From Gilvimarinus japonicus (GTDB lineage Bacteria > Pseudomonadota > Gammaproteobacteria > Pseudomonadales > Cellvibrionaceae), in contig NZ_AP031500.1 in assembly GCF_042847215.1 (NCBI RefSeq), positions 3,286,001 through 3,350,000 of the forward strand: a stretch of 64,000 bases of DNA, in the 5' to 3' direction. Shown here in pieces: positions 7,751 to 17,361 of the stretch. Position 1 is the stretch's first letter. The number at the start of each line of letters is the position of its first letter. Under the pieces are notes generated by a model. It had not been told where the DNA came from. It was given only the letters and a program-made list of their open reading frames with translations, and did not search any database. Position numbers and translations under genes: made by a program.

Positions 7751-9724
7751 CTATTGCGGCGCAAGCTGCAGCGTAAACTCGCTCTCGCCACCGGGTAATA
7801 GCTCAATCGTGCGTTGTACCTGCTGGCCATCAGCCATCACGGTTACCTTGTACTTACCGTAAAAGCCCCGACTGCTAAACTCGCCAGCGTCACTCGACAG
7901 GCCCGAAAAATCATTCCACCAAGTGTCATAAATGGCTTGCTTCCAGGCAACCGCGTTGGGTTTTTCTTGCCAGCTTTGCGTGTACATTGCGGCGTTGGGG
8001 TTCCAGTGGGCGCCAGCCCAAAAGCCCCAGTTTTGTACGCCTACGGTGGCTGGATGACTGAAAAATATGGTGAGAAAATCCCGGGTAAAATCCGCCTGTA
8101 ACGCTTCGTCCGTGGTGTTAACGTCAAACTCGGTGGAGCGAATTTTTAAATCGGGAAACGCCTGATGAAAACGCTCAATAATATCGTAAATACGCGAGAT
8201 CGATGTAGGGGAGTTACCAAAGTGGCTCTGCAAGCCGATACCGTCAATCGGCGCGTTAGCATCTTGTAAATACTGGATCGTCTGCTGGTAGTGATCCTGA
8301 TGCGCAAAGTTACGCCCGCCCCCCGACAAAATCGAGTAGTCATTAATATACAGTTTGTGAGCCGGCAAATTGGCGCGGGCTTGCTCAAACCAATCTACCA
8401 TCACCTCATCGCCAAAGGCATCCATTAAATAATGGTTATCGTAGGGCTCATTTAATACATCCCACTCGTCCAACACGCTCGCCGTGGCACTGGTGATATC
8501 ATCGATATGATCCAGTGTTACTTGCTTCGCCGTCGGGTCGGCCGCCGCGGGATTACCCTCAGGCAAATAGCCTTGCATTAACTCCGGCAAATTGCGCTTA
8601 GAGGGCCACACCAACACGTGGCCACGGGTGTAAAAGTCGTGATCTTGCAGCCACTGCAGTGCCGCGATGGTGGTGGTTTGATTAAAGCTACTGCCCCACT
8701 CGCCTTCCCATGGGCCCCACTTTAAGTCGTTTTCGGGTCCACTTTGGTTAAATAGCTCCAGTACTTTCTCACGGTAAATGTCACTGTCATCACCTTCACC
8801 CATCAAAATATTGCCTACGGTAACCGAGCCAAAGTGATAAGCGTGTTGTACAAACTCAACATTAACGTCGGCACCACTCACGGCCGCGCCATCGGCATCG
8901 ACGACGTTTACGGTAAAGTCCCCCTTGCGGTATTGCTCGATACGCGCATTAGCGTCTGCCCGCCAACTGGCGTCCGGCTCCCGGCCAACATAGCTCAGTT
9001 TAGTCAGCGGTAAATCGTCCATCGTTAAGGTATTGCTATAATTCAGCAACTGCACACCACCCACCTCAAACACTTGCGCGCGGTCGCCATCGCCAAAGCC
9101 CACTTTAACAATCGTTTCACCGGCAGCTTCGGAGCGCGGCATTTGCAATGGAATAAAGTACTCTTCCCATTCGCCCGTACTGTTTAATTCGTGCTGAACG
9201 TACTTGGTAAAATCGGGCGTCTCCATAAACACAGTGGCAAAGCCGGCACCGGTTTCGTAGGTGTTCTCGACCGAGCGAAAATACAAATGCAATAACAGCA
9301 CATCGCCATCGTTTAGGGCTACGGTGGTGGGATACTGCAACTGACCATTGTAAAACTCGCCCGACGGGTTGCTAACCGACACGCGCACCGCTTGCGAGAA
9401 CTCCTCGTGCTCGGCGTCAACGGTTTCGGCCGAGCCCACGGGGCCGGCGTTATTGCCTTCCCAAAACGCGTATCCGGTTGCCGGCGTTGAGGTAATAACC
9501 GATACGCCGCCTGCCGGTACCTTGGTAACAGGTTCTGGCTGGGGTTCAGGTTCAGGTTGGGGTTCCGGCTCTGGTTGGGGCTCGGGCTCCGGTTCGGGCT
9601 GGGGCGTTACCGCTGGTGGGCTGCTAGTACCACCGCCGCCGCTACCGCAAGCGGTGACAAGCAAAGCATACGATACGATAAACAATAAAGCCCAAAAAGA
9701 GCGACGGGCGTGATGAGCGTGCAT
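7751..9724 (-). CDS. GH10 endo-beta-1,4-xylanase, outer-membrane lipoprotein type
   Basis: 657 residues. A type II signal with lipobox LVTAC puts the lipidated cysteine at 26, followed by a Gly/Ser stretch and a Pro-Gln-Glu repeat linker at about 41-65. A beta-rich region at about 73-230 looks like a carbohydrate-binding module of the CBM4/9/22 kind. The GH10 domain covers about 265-615, with acid/base Glu426 in WDVLNEP and nucleophile Glu532 in STEFDVN. A short beta-rich tail closes the protein. An AGGAGG ribosome site sits seven bases before the ATG. It should cleave xylan at the cell surface rather than in the medium, because it is lipid-anchored. It has its own upstream region containing two inverted repeats. 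Confidence 0.95.
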   Translation of the reverse strand: MHAHHARRSFWALLFIVSYALLVTACGSGGGGTSSPPAVTPQPEPEPEPQPEPEPQPEPEPQPEPVTKVPAGGVSVITSTPATGYAFWEGNNAGPVGSAETVDAEHEEFSQAVRVSVSNPSGEFYNGQLQYPTTVALNDGDVLLLHLYFRSVENTYETGAGFATVFMETPDFTKYVQHELNSTGEWEEYFIPLQMPRSEAAGETIVKVGFGDGDRAQVFEVGGVQLLNYSNTLTMDDLPLTKLSYVGREPDASWRADANARIEQYRKGDFTVNVVDADGAAVSGADVNVEFVQHAYHFGSVTVGNILMGEGDDSDIYREKVLELFNQSGPENDLKWGPWEGEWGSSFNQTTTIAALQWLQDHDFYTRGHVLVWPSKRNLPELMQGYLPEGNPAAADPTAKQVTLDHIDDITSATASVLDEWDVLNEPYDNHYLMDAFGDEVMVDWFEQARANLPAHKLYINDYSILSGGGRNFAHQDHYQQTIQYLQDANAPIDGIGLQSHFGNSPTSISRIYDIIERFHQAFPDLKIRSTEFDVNTTDEALQADFTRDFLTIFFSHPATVGVQNWGFWAGAHWNPNAAMYTQSWQEKPNAVAWKQAIYDTWWNDFSGLSSDAGEFSSRGFYGKYKVTVMADGQQVQRTIELLPGGESEFTLQLAPQ

Positions 9725-9745
9725 GTGTGACCTCCTAACTTCTTG

Positions 9746-9787
9746 TTATAGTTAATTGCACTATAAGCTAGGTTGCCAACATGGTAA
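9746..9787. promoter_or_regulatory. Two inverted repeats upstream of the xylanase
   Basis: TTATAGT and ACTATAA form perfect 7-base arms around a 7-base spacer (9746-9766). Immediately upstream in the sense of the gene, TTGCCA-ACA-TGGTAA (9773-9787) is an imperfect palindrome of the half-site form TTxCCA. They lie 22-63 bases before the xylanase ATG, where a -10 box and an operator would be expected. No regulator gene is adjacent. Confidence 0.4.
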
Positions 9788-9933
9788 ATAGGCAGTAAGC
9801 GTCACCAGAACGCATCATCCACTGGTATCAACATAAAACGTCACGACGTGCAAAAGAGGCGCAATGCGCTGCCAGAAAGGCTTTGGTAAAACCCGCCGTT
9901 TGGTCGATATGACGTTTACTACAACCGATATTG

Positions 9934-11286
9934 CTACGGGTTCGTTGCCGGTGTGAGCCCCAACCAGTGGCGTAGCGCGGGTATACGGCGCAACACTAAC
10001 CACTCAAGTAACAATACGGCGATCATAGAAAGGCCCACCAATGGCAAAGCAACACCCAGCGCGAGGATCAGCCCCGTCACCACCATAGCGGCATTACCCG
10101 CGGGCATAGCAGCTGGCGCCCCCAGCCGTTTTGCCGGCTTACGACGCCACCAGAGTATGGTCCCGCTCACGCATAACAGCACTAAGCCCAGTGTGGTCAG
10201 GACACCCAGTAATTGGTTAAACCAGCCGAACAAGTGCCCTTCGTGCGCGGCAATTCCAAAACCTATCACTCGGTCTAAGGTGCCCTTTTGAGCAAAGTTT
10301 TGCGCCCGCTGAACATCTCCGGTGCGCCCGTCCAGCCAAACGGTCGCCCGCTTAGGTCGGTTTTGGCTCAGCGAGCTGGCTTTAATGACCAAGGGCTCGC
10401 TGGCCGCTACCGACAACTCTACGGGTTGCGCCATAGTTAAATCCTGCACGGCGCGCACCACGTGATCGGGCAAATCAACAGACTCAACGGCTTGTGGCCG
10501 CCACGCCGGCGCCGCTTTAACCGCACCACTGCTCCAGCTCTGCACCACCGGAGCCGAATTCCACTGACGCAGCTCTTTAAATGCCGCGCCCCACACAGTC
10601 GTCCACGGCAGCCCCGAGACCAATAAAAACAGCGTAAAGCTTGCCAACCAAAAACCCGTAACGGCGTGAATATCTCGCCAAAAAATGCGCCGTCCCTGGC
10701 GCAATCGAGGGTATAACACGCCAGCGAATCCGTTCGACGTGCGTGGCCACCACAAATACAAACCAGTGACCACCAGGATGACTGCCCAACAGGCGGCAAG
10801 CTCGACAATCACCGAGCCCGCCGTACCGGCCAAAAGCGCGCCATGAAACGCTTTGACCTGCTGCATAAACTGATCGCTATACGGAATTACTTTGAGTGCT
10901 TTATTTTGATACGGATCGACATAGACCAGTGTCCGCGCGCCGGCATCATTCACACTGATAATCGCCGCGCTAGTAGCATTTGCCGGCAGTTGATACGTCA
11001 TAAATTGCGCACCCGGAACGGCGGCGCGCGCCGTCGCGATTTGCGCATTCACCGACACAGAGGTAGCGCCCACCGGCAACTGCTGATAGGGGCGATCAAC
11101 CCAGGCCTCAAACTGCGGTTTAAACAAATAAATCGCACCCGATAGCGCCAAAATAATTACAAACGGAATGCAACAAACCCCGGCGTAAAAGTGCCAGCGC
11201 CACACAGTGCGATACAAACGCTGAGGGCGAGACTTTTGCGGCCGGACACCTTCCCGGGGCGCGGTGTGACTAACGGCTTGATTCAT
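9934..11286 (-). CDS. PepSY-associated transmembrane protein
   Basis: 450 residues with the PepSY_TM layout: an N-terminal basic tail, a first membrane helix (about 35-55, ILALSGAIYLF), a periplasmic PepSY-like domain, membrane helices near 160-180 and 215-235, a second soluble domain, and two to three C-terminal helices (about 350-440). It lies directly downstream of the TonB-dependent receptor (12 bases) on the same strand. Proteins of this family commonly accompany siderophore receptors and several act as inner-membrane ferric-siderophore reductases; this role is inferred from family and context. Confidence 0.85.
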   Translation of the reverse strand: MNQAVSHTAPREGVRPQKSRPQRLYRTVWRWHFYAGVCCIPFVIILALSGAIYLFKPQFEAWVDRPYQQLPVGATSVSVNAQIATARAAVPGAQFMTYQLPANATSAAIISVNDAGARTLVYVDPYQNKALKVIPYSDQFMQQVKAFHGALLAGTAGSVIVELAACWAVILVVTGLYLWWPRTSNGFAGVLYPRLRQGRRIFWRDIHAVTGFWLASFTLFLLVSGLPWTTVWGAAFKELRQWNSAPVVQSWSSGAVKAAPAWRPQAVESVDLPDHVVRAVQDLTMAQPVELSVAASEPLVIKASSLSQNRPKRATVWLDGRTGDVQRAQNFAQKGTLDRVIGFGIAAHEGHLFGWFNQLLGVLTTLGLVLLCVSGTILWWRRKPAKRLGAPAAMPAGNAAMVVTGLILALGVALPLVGLSMIAVLLLEWLVLRRIPALRHWLGLTPATNP

Positions 11287-11298
11287 TGCTTAACCCAC

Positions 11299-13572
11299 TT
11301 ACCAATCGTACGAAAAATTAACGTAGAGTGTGCGCCCAGGCCAAGGGTGTGCCACATAGGCGATCTCGTTAGTGAGGTTGTCGATACCGACACCGGCTTT
11401 AAAATGCTTAGAGAACTGATAACTACTTTTAAAGCCCAGCCGAGTATAACCGTCTTGCGCGCCGTACACATTGTCAGCGGTATCGGTATTATCTAAACGA
11501 CCATAGCTATTGCTGGCATATTGCACGCTGCCGCCCACATCCCATTTATCGCTTAGGTGATAGGTCGCCAACAGGTTTCCACGCCACTTTGGCATACGCG
11601 GAACTTGATTGCCCTCTATGGATGGGTCGGCGGCGTTGCGGCGAATTTCGGCATCGGTATAGGCAAGATTAAAACGCACATCGAGGTTCTCGAGCCATAA
11701 ATTATAGGCATTAGCGATAAACTCCACACCGCGAGTGCGCACCGAATCAATGGGAATAAACGTACGAATAGACGTGCCGCCGGGTAACGTCGTCGCTTGA
11801 GACTCAATAGAGTCATCAATGTCGTCTTGGTAGATATTGACGCGCAGGTAGCCGTTATCCAGCTCCCGCTGCAGCATAAGGTTTTGGTGCAAACCATCTT
11901 CCGGTTTTAGCTCAGGGTTTGCCTCGCTAACAGAGTTGTAAGCCTCGTACTGACTAAACAATTCTTCGACAATCGCAAAACGGTACGCTTGCCCAATCGA
12001 GTAACGCAACTGCCATTGCGGCGCTGGGGAATAACCCAACGAGAACTTGGGCGAGAAGCGTGCAATATCGTTGCCCGGCACCTTCTCAAGATCAAACTCT
12101 GGCGTCGCGGCATCGTCGTTAGAATAATACCCCCCGTCACTGCGCCAATCTTCATAGCGGCCACCAAAACTTACATCCCACTGCTCGGATAACTGCCAGT
12201 TAAACTGCGCAAACACGGCAGCGATATCGGTACGGCCGCCACTGCGACTGGTGTAAGCATCTTTACTGCTGGCGAGATAATTATCCGAGGCGTATACGTC
12301 GTAGTTAAGCTCATACGCCTCATAGCGCGCCCCGGTAATAAAATCCAAGCCCGGCACCACAAAGTCGTTAACACTCAGCTTAACATCGGCCGTTTGCCAG
12401 CCAGTGTCGTCGTAATCTGCGACCTGGCCCATAAGATTGTAATCAGGGTGCATCGGGTTCGTAGCCGAGCTGCGAGTAACGTCTTCGAGAATATCAAACT
12501 GGCTAACATTGGCCTCCAGTGTTGTTTGCTCGGTCAACTCACCAAGCAAACGCAACCCTAGCGACAAACTGCGACGATCGGCACTGCTAACATTAAGGCG
12601 ATTGCTGGGCACGCTGTAATACTGTCCATCCTGCTCGATTGTGCCACCCCAAAACGACTCACCGCTGGCGGTGGTTAAATAGCTATTGGCACGACCGGTA
12701 TCCGAGTGGCGATCTTCATAGGCCACGTTGAGCAACGTTGAGAAACGACCAAATTCATAACCGGTTTTAAATTTAAGATTATCGGTGGTGGTATTAATGA
12801 CGCCCGTATCGCCAAAGTACAAACGCTCAACATCCTGTGAGTCGGCGCCGAGTATGCCCCCGGTTACCGACGTAGCCGTGGTGTCTGCCGCGCTATTGCC
12901 CGCATAGTAAAACGACTGCGGTTGGGAATCGTTTTCGAGGTGGTTATACGATAAATAAACACTTAAATCGCCAAACTTATCGCCGTAAGAGGCAAAGCCT
13001 TTATACCCACTGACGTCATCATCAAAACCGTAATCGTTAAAGCTTTGGCTAAAGAAAGAGCCATCGACATGGACCTGACGCTCTTGGGGGATGGCCGTTT
13101 CGATATTGACCACACCACCCATGGCGTTGCCGCTGTACTCAGCCGAAAACGGCCCGTAGATCACATCGACGCGGGCGATCTCACTGGCCGACACCATAGT
13201 CCAGCGCGGTGCGCCGCTCCAGCGCGACTGCAACAAATAATGCAGCGGCACGCCATCGGCAAACACCATTGAGCGTGAGGTTTGAAACATATTGGCGCTG
13301 CGAATACCCAAAGTGCCATTTGAGTCGCCAATAAAGCGCCGGCGAATTACCAAGCTCGGTTCGTACTTCACCACATCCTCGGTGGTGGCAACATTAATAC
13401 TGGTTAAATCTTGCGGGTTCAGTACGCTGGTAGGCCCAACCCGCTCGGCGCTGGAGCCTTCATCTTGCGTGCCCCACACGGTGATTTCTTCTACCGCCGG
13501 AGCCTGTGCTCCCGCTTTGACCGACAAGAGCGCCGTCATCAGTACTGCAATTGATATTTTTGTTGTTGTCAT
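11299..13572 (-). CDS. TonB-dependent outer-membrane receptor
   Basis: 757 residues from the ATG at 13572, which follows a GGGGGAG ribosome site and starts a clean signal peptide ending at AGAQA (1-22); the longer open frame upstream is not needed. A TonB-box-like EEITVWG begins the mature protein, followed by a plug domain (about 40-160; AMGGVVNIET) and a 22-strand barrel ending in a C-terminal aromatic, VNFSYDW. Paired with the PepSY protein downstream, it most likely takes up a ferric siderophore or another iron chelate, but an oligosaccharide ligand cannot be excluded in this polysaccharide-degrading setting. No clear Fur box was recognised upstream. Confidence 0.93.
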   Translation of the reverse strand: MTTTKISIAVLMTALLSVKAGAQAPAVEEITVWGTQDEGSSAERVGPTSVLNPQDLTSINVATTEDVVKYEPSLVIRRRFIGDSNGTLGIRSANMFQTSRSMVFADGVPLHYLLQSRWSGAPRWTMVSASEIARVDVIYGPFSAEYSGNAMGGVVNIETAIPQERQVHVDGSFFSQSFNDYGFDDDVSGYKGFASYGDKFGDLSVYLSYNHLENDSQPQSFYYAGNSAADTTATSVTGGILGADSQDVERLYFGDTGVINTTTDNLKFKTGYEFGRFSTLLNVAYEDRHSDTGRANSYLTTASGESFWGGTIEQDGQYYSVPSNRLNVSSADRRSLSLGLRLLGELTEQTTLEANVSQFDILEDVTRSSATNPMHPDYNLMGQVADYDDTGWQTADVKLSVNDFVVPGLDFITGARYEAYELNYDVYASDNYLASSKDAYTSRSGGRTDIAAVFAQFNWQLSEQWDVSFGGRYEDWRSDGGYYSNDDAATPEFDLEKVPGNDIARFSPKFSLGYSPAPQWQLRYSIGQAYRFAIVEELFSQYEAYNSVSEANPELKPEDGLHQNLMLQRELDNGYLRVNIYQDDIDDSIESQATTLPGGTSIRTFIPIDSVRTRGVEFIANAYNLWLENLDVRFNLAYTDAEIRRNAADPSIEGNQVPRMPKWRGNLLATYHLSDKWDVGGSVQYASNSYGRLDNTDTADNVYGAQDGYTRLGFKSSYQFSKHFKAGVGIDNLTNEIAYVAHPWPGRTLYVNFSYDW

Positions 13573-13680
13573 TGTTCTCCCCCAGTGTGGAAAGAACTTT
13601 ACGGTACCGCGCGGTGCCCGCACAGTGACAAATTGTCGCACCTAGGCGCCACGCAGGCGACGCGGTCACAGTTTGGGAGT

Positions 13681-14010
13681 TTAATGACTCACGGTTTTAG
13701 AGAACACGTTAATAATTACGACACCCGTAACAATCAAACCCAGGCCCAGTAATGCGGCGCCATCGAGCTTTTGGTCGAACACCAACCAGCCCACTAAAGC
13801 AATAAGCGCCACTCCCACCCCAGACCAAATCGCATAGGTAACACCAAGGGGCAAGCTTTTAACCACTTCTGATAAGCAATAAAATGCCACGCCATACCCC
13901 AACACCACCACAACTGACGGCCAGAGACGGGTAAACCCCTCAGCGGATTTTAAAGCCGAGGTGGCAATCACCTCTGAGACGATGGCAATAACCAATAACA
14001 TCCAAACCAT
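13681..14010 (-). CDS. Small multidrug resistance (SMR) family transporter
   Basis: 109 residues with four membrane segments, the length of EmrE/SugE proteins. The conserved membrane glutamate is Glu13 (IVSEVIAT), and the WSGVGVALIALVGW helix is typical. The ATG at 14010 is chosen because GGAGG lies six bases upstream; a GTG further upstream would sit before that ribosome site. SMR proteins export cationic compounds or guanidinium using the proton gradient; which one applies here cannot be read from the sequence. The start nearly abuts the end of the TauE/SafE gene, so the two are probably co-transcribed. Confidence 0.9.
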   Translation of the reverse strand: MVWMLLVIAIVSEVIATSALKSAEGFTRLWPSVVVVLGYGVAFYCLSEVVKSLPLGVTYAIWSGVGVALIALVGWLVFDQKLDGAALLGLGLIVTGVVIINVFSKTVSH

Positions 14011-14012
14011 CA

Positions 14013-14780
14013 CTAGCCTCCAAACCACACCAGTACAGACTCACCCACCAACTTAAGGCCTGCCACGGCGAGCAATAAATAACACACCCCGTAAAACCAT
14101 GTATCGCTCACCCGGTGATGCAAAAACACCCCTAGCCGCACACCAATAGGCGCCAGCGGCAGCAACACCAACGAGGTGACAAAAGCACTTAAATCCAATT
14201 GCCCCATCGCTACATAAGGCACTAACTTAATAAAATTGACCACACTAAAAAACAATACCGTAGTGCCCACAAACAAGGTGCGCGGTAAATGCTGCGGCAG
14301 TAAATAAATAGAAATAGGCGGACCACCGGCGTGGGCAATATAGCTGACAAAGCCGGCGATACTACTCCAAAAACTACCGCGCACCACGCTCGCCTTTTGC
14401 ACCGCTACACGCTGCAAAATATGCCGGCCCCACAGGTAGTGCCCGACAAAATACAGTGCCATTAACCCCACCATCAGGCGGATCATATTGGCATCCATAT
14501 AGGTAAACATAGCCGCGCCAAGGGCGAGACCAAGCATGGCACCGGGAAACATGATTTTAAGGTTGCGCTTATCCCACTGGCCGCGAAAACTCCACAGGCT
14601 CACCAGATCCATACTGCACAAAATGGGGAGTAAAACAGCCGCGGCTAAACGCGGATCGACAGCCAGCGATAACACCGGCACCGCAAGCGAGCCAAGCCCG
14701 CCACCAAAACCGCCTTTTGATAAACCTACTAGCAATACTACGGGTACTGCTAGTAGGTAAAACAACCACTGATCTATCAT
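14013..14780 (-). CDS. TauE/SafE family membrane permease
   Basis: 255 residues, about eight membrane helices. The N-terminal VGLSKGGFGGG segment (about 18-28) is the typical first repeat signature of TauE/SafE (sulfite exporter) permeases. Members move small organosulfur or organic anions across the inner membrane. It precedes the SMR gene with a 2-base gap. The substrate is not predictable from sequence. Confidence 0.88.
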   Translation of the reverse strand: MIDQWLFYLLAVPVVLLVGLSKGGFGGGLGSLAVPVLSLAVDPRLAAAVLLPILCSMDLVSLWSFRGQWDKRNLKIMFPGAMLGLALGAAMFTYMDANMIRLMVGLMALYFVGHYLWGRHILQRVAVQKASVVRGSFWSSIAGFVSYIAHAGGPPISIYLLPQHLPRTLFVGTTVLFFSVVNFIKLVPYVAMGQLDLSAFVTSLVLLPLAPIGVRLGVFLHHRVSDTWFYGVCYLLLAVAGLKLVGESVLVWFGG

Positions 14781-14837
14781 CGCACCGCCGGATTAAACAT
14801 TATCGGCGCGATTTTACACCAACTGCTTACATACGTC

Positions 14838-15908
14838 TTACTTGGGCGTCACTTGGTAGGGGTTTCCACCCAGCGCATTCGAGATATCGGCAATCGCTTT
14901 TTGCGCCCGTACGCTGTTGCCAGCGGCATCCAGTGGCGGCGAGATCACCGCAATACCAAACTTGCCGGGCGAAACCGCAACAATGCCACCCCCGACACCA
15001 CTTTTAGCAGGCAAGCCGGTTTTATACAGCCATTTACCGGCATCGTCGTACAGCCCTGCGGTGGCCATCACCGCCAGAATCTCTGGCACGTTTTCGGTTT
15101 TAGTCACCTGCTTACCCGTTACCGGGTTTTTACCACCATTCGCCAGGGTGGCAGCCATTACGCCTAAATCTTTGGCGTTAACCCCCACAGAGCACTGGCG
15201 GGTATAAATATCAGTGGCACGCAAAAAATTATTATCGATATGACCATAGGCGTGCATCAAAGAAGCGATTGCCTGGTTGCGCTGATTGGTCGCCGCTTCT
15301 GACTCATAAATATCGTTTAGTACGGTTAGTTTACGACCGGCAAACTGTTCGTATTTAGTCAGAATTTTTCCCCAGATTTCATCGCCGTCTTTACCATCTA
15401 CCAGGCTTGTTGTGGTAATAGCGCCGGCATTAACCAGCGGGTTCATCTCGGCGCCCTGATATTGCTCGATCGCGACAATGGAGTTAAACACTTGGCCGGT
15501 GGCATCCACCCCCATATTTGTAACCAACTCCTCAGTACCGTCTTGATCCATCACCAGCGCCATGGTGTACACCTTGGAGATCGACTGAATGGATACCTCA
15601 GAGCTGATATCACCTACGGTATAAAGCTTGCCATCGGTGGTAACAAGGGCAATGCCGTAAATATCCGAGTCGACCTTTGCCAAGGCCGGAATGTAATCGG
15701 CGTTGGCGCCCTCATCGATATTTTTATACTTATCGTACGCCGCTTTTAAGGCGCCCTCGATATTCTCTTGGGTTAGCGAGAGCTCGGCCCCATGGGCTGC
15801 CGCAACGGATACCAGACTCAGGGCCAAACCCACAAGGAGCTTAGCGGCACGCGCATACAGCGTGTTAATGTGCCGCCCCACAAACCTCTTTTCCATTTTT
15901 CGCATCAT
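14838..15908 (-). CDS. glsA: Glutaminase A with signal peptide
   Basis: 356 residues. The core matches bacterial glutaminases (serine-dependent beta-lactamase-like fold): catalytic SxxK at Ser109-Lys112 (SISK), QYQGAEMNPLVNAGAI near 154-169, and a C-terminal SGVGGGIVAV. Glutaminases of this family are about 305-310 residues; here an N-terminal extension of about 40 residues ending in AAAHGAEL reads as a signal peptide, so the enzyme is probably periplasmic. GGGAG precedes the first of two adjacent ATGs. It hydrolyses glutamine to glutamate and ammonia. The DcaP-type porin gene lies 37 bases upstream on the same strand, suggesting a joint role in using amino acids or peptides. Confidence 0.93.
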   Translation of the reverse strand: MMRKMEKRFVGRHINTLYARAAKLLVGLALSLVSVAAAHGAELSLTQENIEGALKAAYDKYKNIDEGANADYIPALAKVDSDIYGIALVTTDGKLYTVGDISSEVSIQSISKVYTMALVMDQDGTEELVTNMGVDATGQVFNSIVAIEQYQGAEMNPLVNAGAITTTSLVDGKDGDEIWGKILTKYEQFAGRKLTVLNDIYESEAATNQRNQAIASLMHAYGHIDNNFLRATDIYTRQCSVGVNAKDLGVMAATLANGGKNPVTGKQVTKTENVPEILAVMATAGLYDDAGKWLYKTGLPAKSGVGGGIVAVSPGKFGIAVISPPLDAAGNSVRAQKAIADISNALGGNPYQVTPK

Positions 15909-15944
15909 CGTTCACTCCCTGCTGCCATTGGCATGCGCAATTTT

Positions 15945-17204
15945 TTAAAAATCTTGGCTAGAAAAAGAATACTTAAACGAAACCTGCACGCGATTATCCG
16001 TGCCCGCTGCTCCATTAAAATCAGTGCGCTGTCCCCAAAGGTATTCAACCCCCAGCAACAGGTTTTTACGCGGTACAAACAGCACATTGGCCGACAGGTA
16101 CTCACCTTTTTTGAAGGCAGAGCCCAACTGAAATGCCTGGTTGTCCACCTCAGTAAAACTGTAGCCCATCGATGAGCTGTAGCGATCGCTCCACTGGTGG
16201 TCGTAATAAGCAATCACACCCAACAATGGCACGCTGCTAAGTGAGTCGGCACTCAGCCCTTGGGGCGCCATATCCATGCCGCCGTCGTTCATATAGCTGG
16301 CGATACCCTCGCCGTAAACCGTACCCAAGCGCACAGTATTATGGCCCACTTTAAGCGTACCGGTTAGGTTTACGCCCCACCCGAGATCACTGCCAGAGGG
16401 CTCGTTGTCGGTGCTTTGTACTGATTCATACGCCACATCGCGCAAAATACCGGCCACTTGAAAATGCCCCCAATCGGCTTCGCGGCGAAAATGCGCGGTC
16501 AGATCGGGCAATGGCTGATCGCCGGTAATATCGTATCCCGCCGCCCCCAAAATACCATCGTCGACATCGTTGCCGGGTTTTTCAATCGCTACCGCCAATG
16601 TGTTAGTGCCGCGCACAGGCGTCCAGCGAATTTGCGGGTTGCGCAAAAACACCATGCCCGCCGGCCCCCAGTAATCAATCACATTGGGGAAAACATTGCC
16701 GTCCATAAACAGGGAGTTGGTTTGGCCGGCCAAAACAGACTGCCACTCGCCATAGGCGTGACGCACGCGCATGGTGGTTTGACCTTCGTCACTGCCGACA
16801 CCGTATAAATCAAATTCAAAAACGGTATGGATGCTATCGTCGCCCAGCGGTAACGTTGCCTCGACGCCTAAACGGCTCTGGCGCACACTGGCAATGGTTT
16901 GGCCCTCGCTGCCGTACTGGCCATCTTGGGTGGGAATGCGCGAGGGCCTTAAAGTGGCCTCCCAGTTGGGGTTAACGCGCTCAAAGTCTTGAATCATATC
17001 CAGCTGAGCAAAACCGTAGACCACAAAATTCTTCGCGCGCGCAGCCGTGTTTTGCTCCCCGGCGGTAACCCGCGCCTGCAACGCATTGAGTTGCGCCCGC
17101 GTTTGCTCAAGCTCGCGCTGCACTTCGTCTAACTCAGCGCTATAGACGCCAGCGCTGCAAACCAATCCCATCAGTAGCGACACTTGAACGATTGCTTTCA
17201 CCAT
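15945..17204 (-). CDS. DcaP-type outer-membrane porin
   Basis: 419 residues. Signal peptide about 1-22 (VYSA), a short coiled-coil with Leu/Gln/Arg heptads at about 24-52, then a beta-barrel rich in alternating aromatic residues ending in VSFKYSFSSQDF. The coil-plus-barrel layout and the FVVYGFAQLDMIQDF opening are those of DcaP family trimeric porins, which admit dicarboxylates and other small anions. AAGGGG lies upstream of the ATG. A sigma70-like promoter is visible at 17268-17296. Probably co-transcribed with glsA. Confidence 0.88.
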   Translation of the reverse strand: MVKAIVQVSLLMGLVCSAGVYSAELDEVQRELEQTRAQLNALQARVTAGEQNTAARAKNFVVYGFAQLDMIQDFERVNPNWEATLRPSRIPTQDGQYGSEGQTIASVRQSRLGVEATLPLGDDSIHTVFEFDLYGVGSDEGQTTMRVRHAYGEWQSVLAGQTNSLFMDGNVFPNVIDYWGPAGMVFLRNPQIRWTPVRGTNTLAVAIEKPGNDVDDGILGAAGYDITGDQPLPDLTAHFRREADWGHFQVAGILRDVAYESVQSTDNEPSGSDLGWGVNLTGTLKVGHNTVRLGTVYGEGIASYMNDGGMDMAPQGLSADSLSSVPLLGVIAYYDHQWSDRYSSSMGYSFTEVDNQAFQLGSAFKKGEYLSANVLFVPRKNLLLGVEYLWGQRTDFNGAAGTDNRVQVSFKYSFSSQDF

Positions 17205-17267
17205 GACTTCCCCTTGTCAACAAATCCCGACGGCGAGCGTCTGACGCCAAATGGCGCGATGCCTTAG

Positions 17268-17296
17268 ACTATAGGAGCAATTCAGTGAATCAACAA
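17268..17296 (-). promoter_or_regulatory. Sigma70-type promoter of the porin-glutaminase unit
   Basis: On the minus strand TTGTTG (17296-17291), a 17-base spacer and TATAGT (17273-17268) lie about 65 bases before the porin ATG. Separation from the end of the polyene operon suggests independent expression. Confidence 0.5.
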
Positions 17297-17361
17297 TGTG
17301 TGAGGGTAAGTTCTAGGATTTAAATGCGACGCCGCACCAAAAGCATTTATTCGAGCGATAT

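Noticed and set aside
9369..9713. Plus-strand frame rich in GSGWGSGSG repeats opposite the xylanase
   Set aside because: It is the antisense of the xylanase Pro-Glu-Gln linker, a shadow of the real gene.
13573..13680. Search for a Fur box upstream of the TonB receptor
   Set aside because: No convincing match to the GATAATGATAATCATTATC consensus was found.
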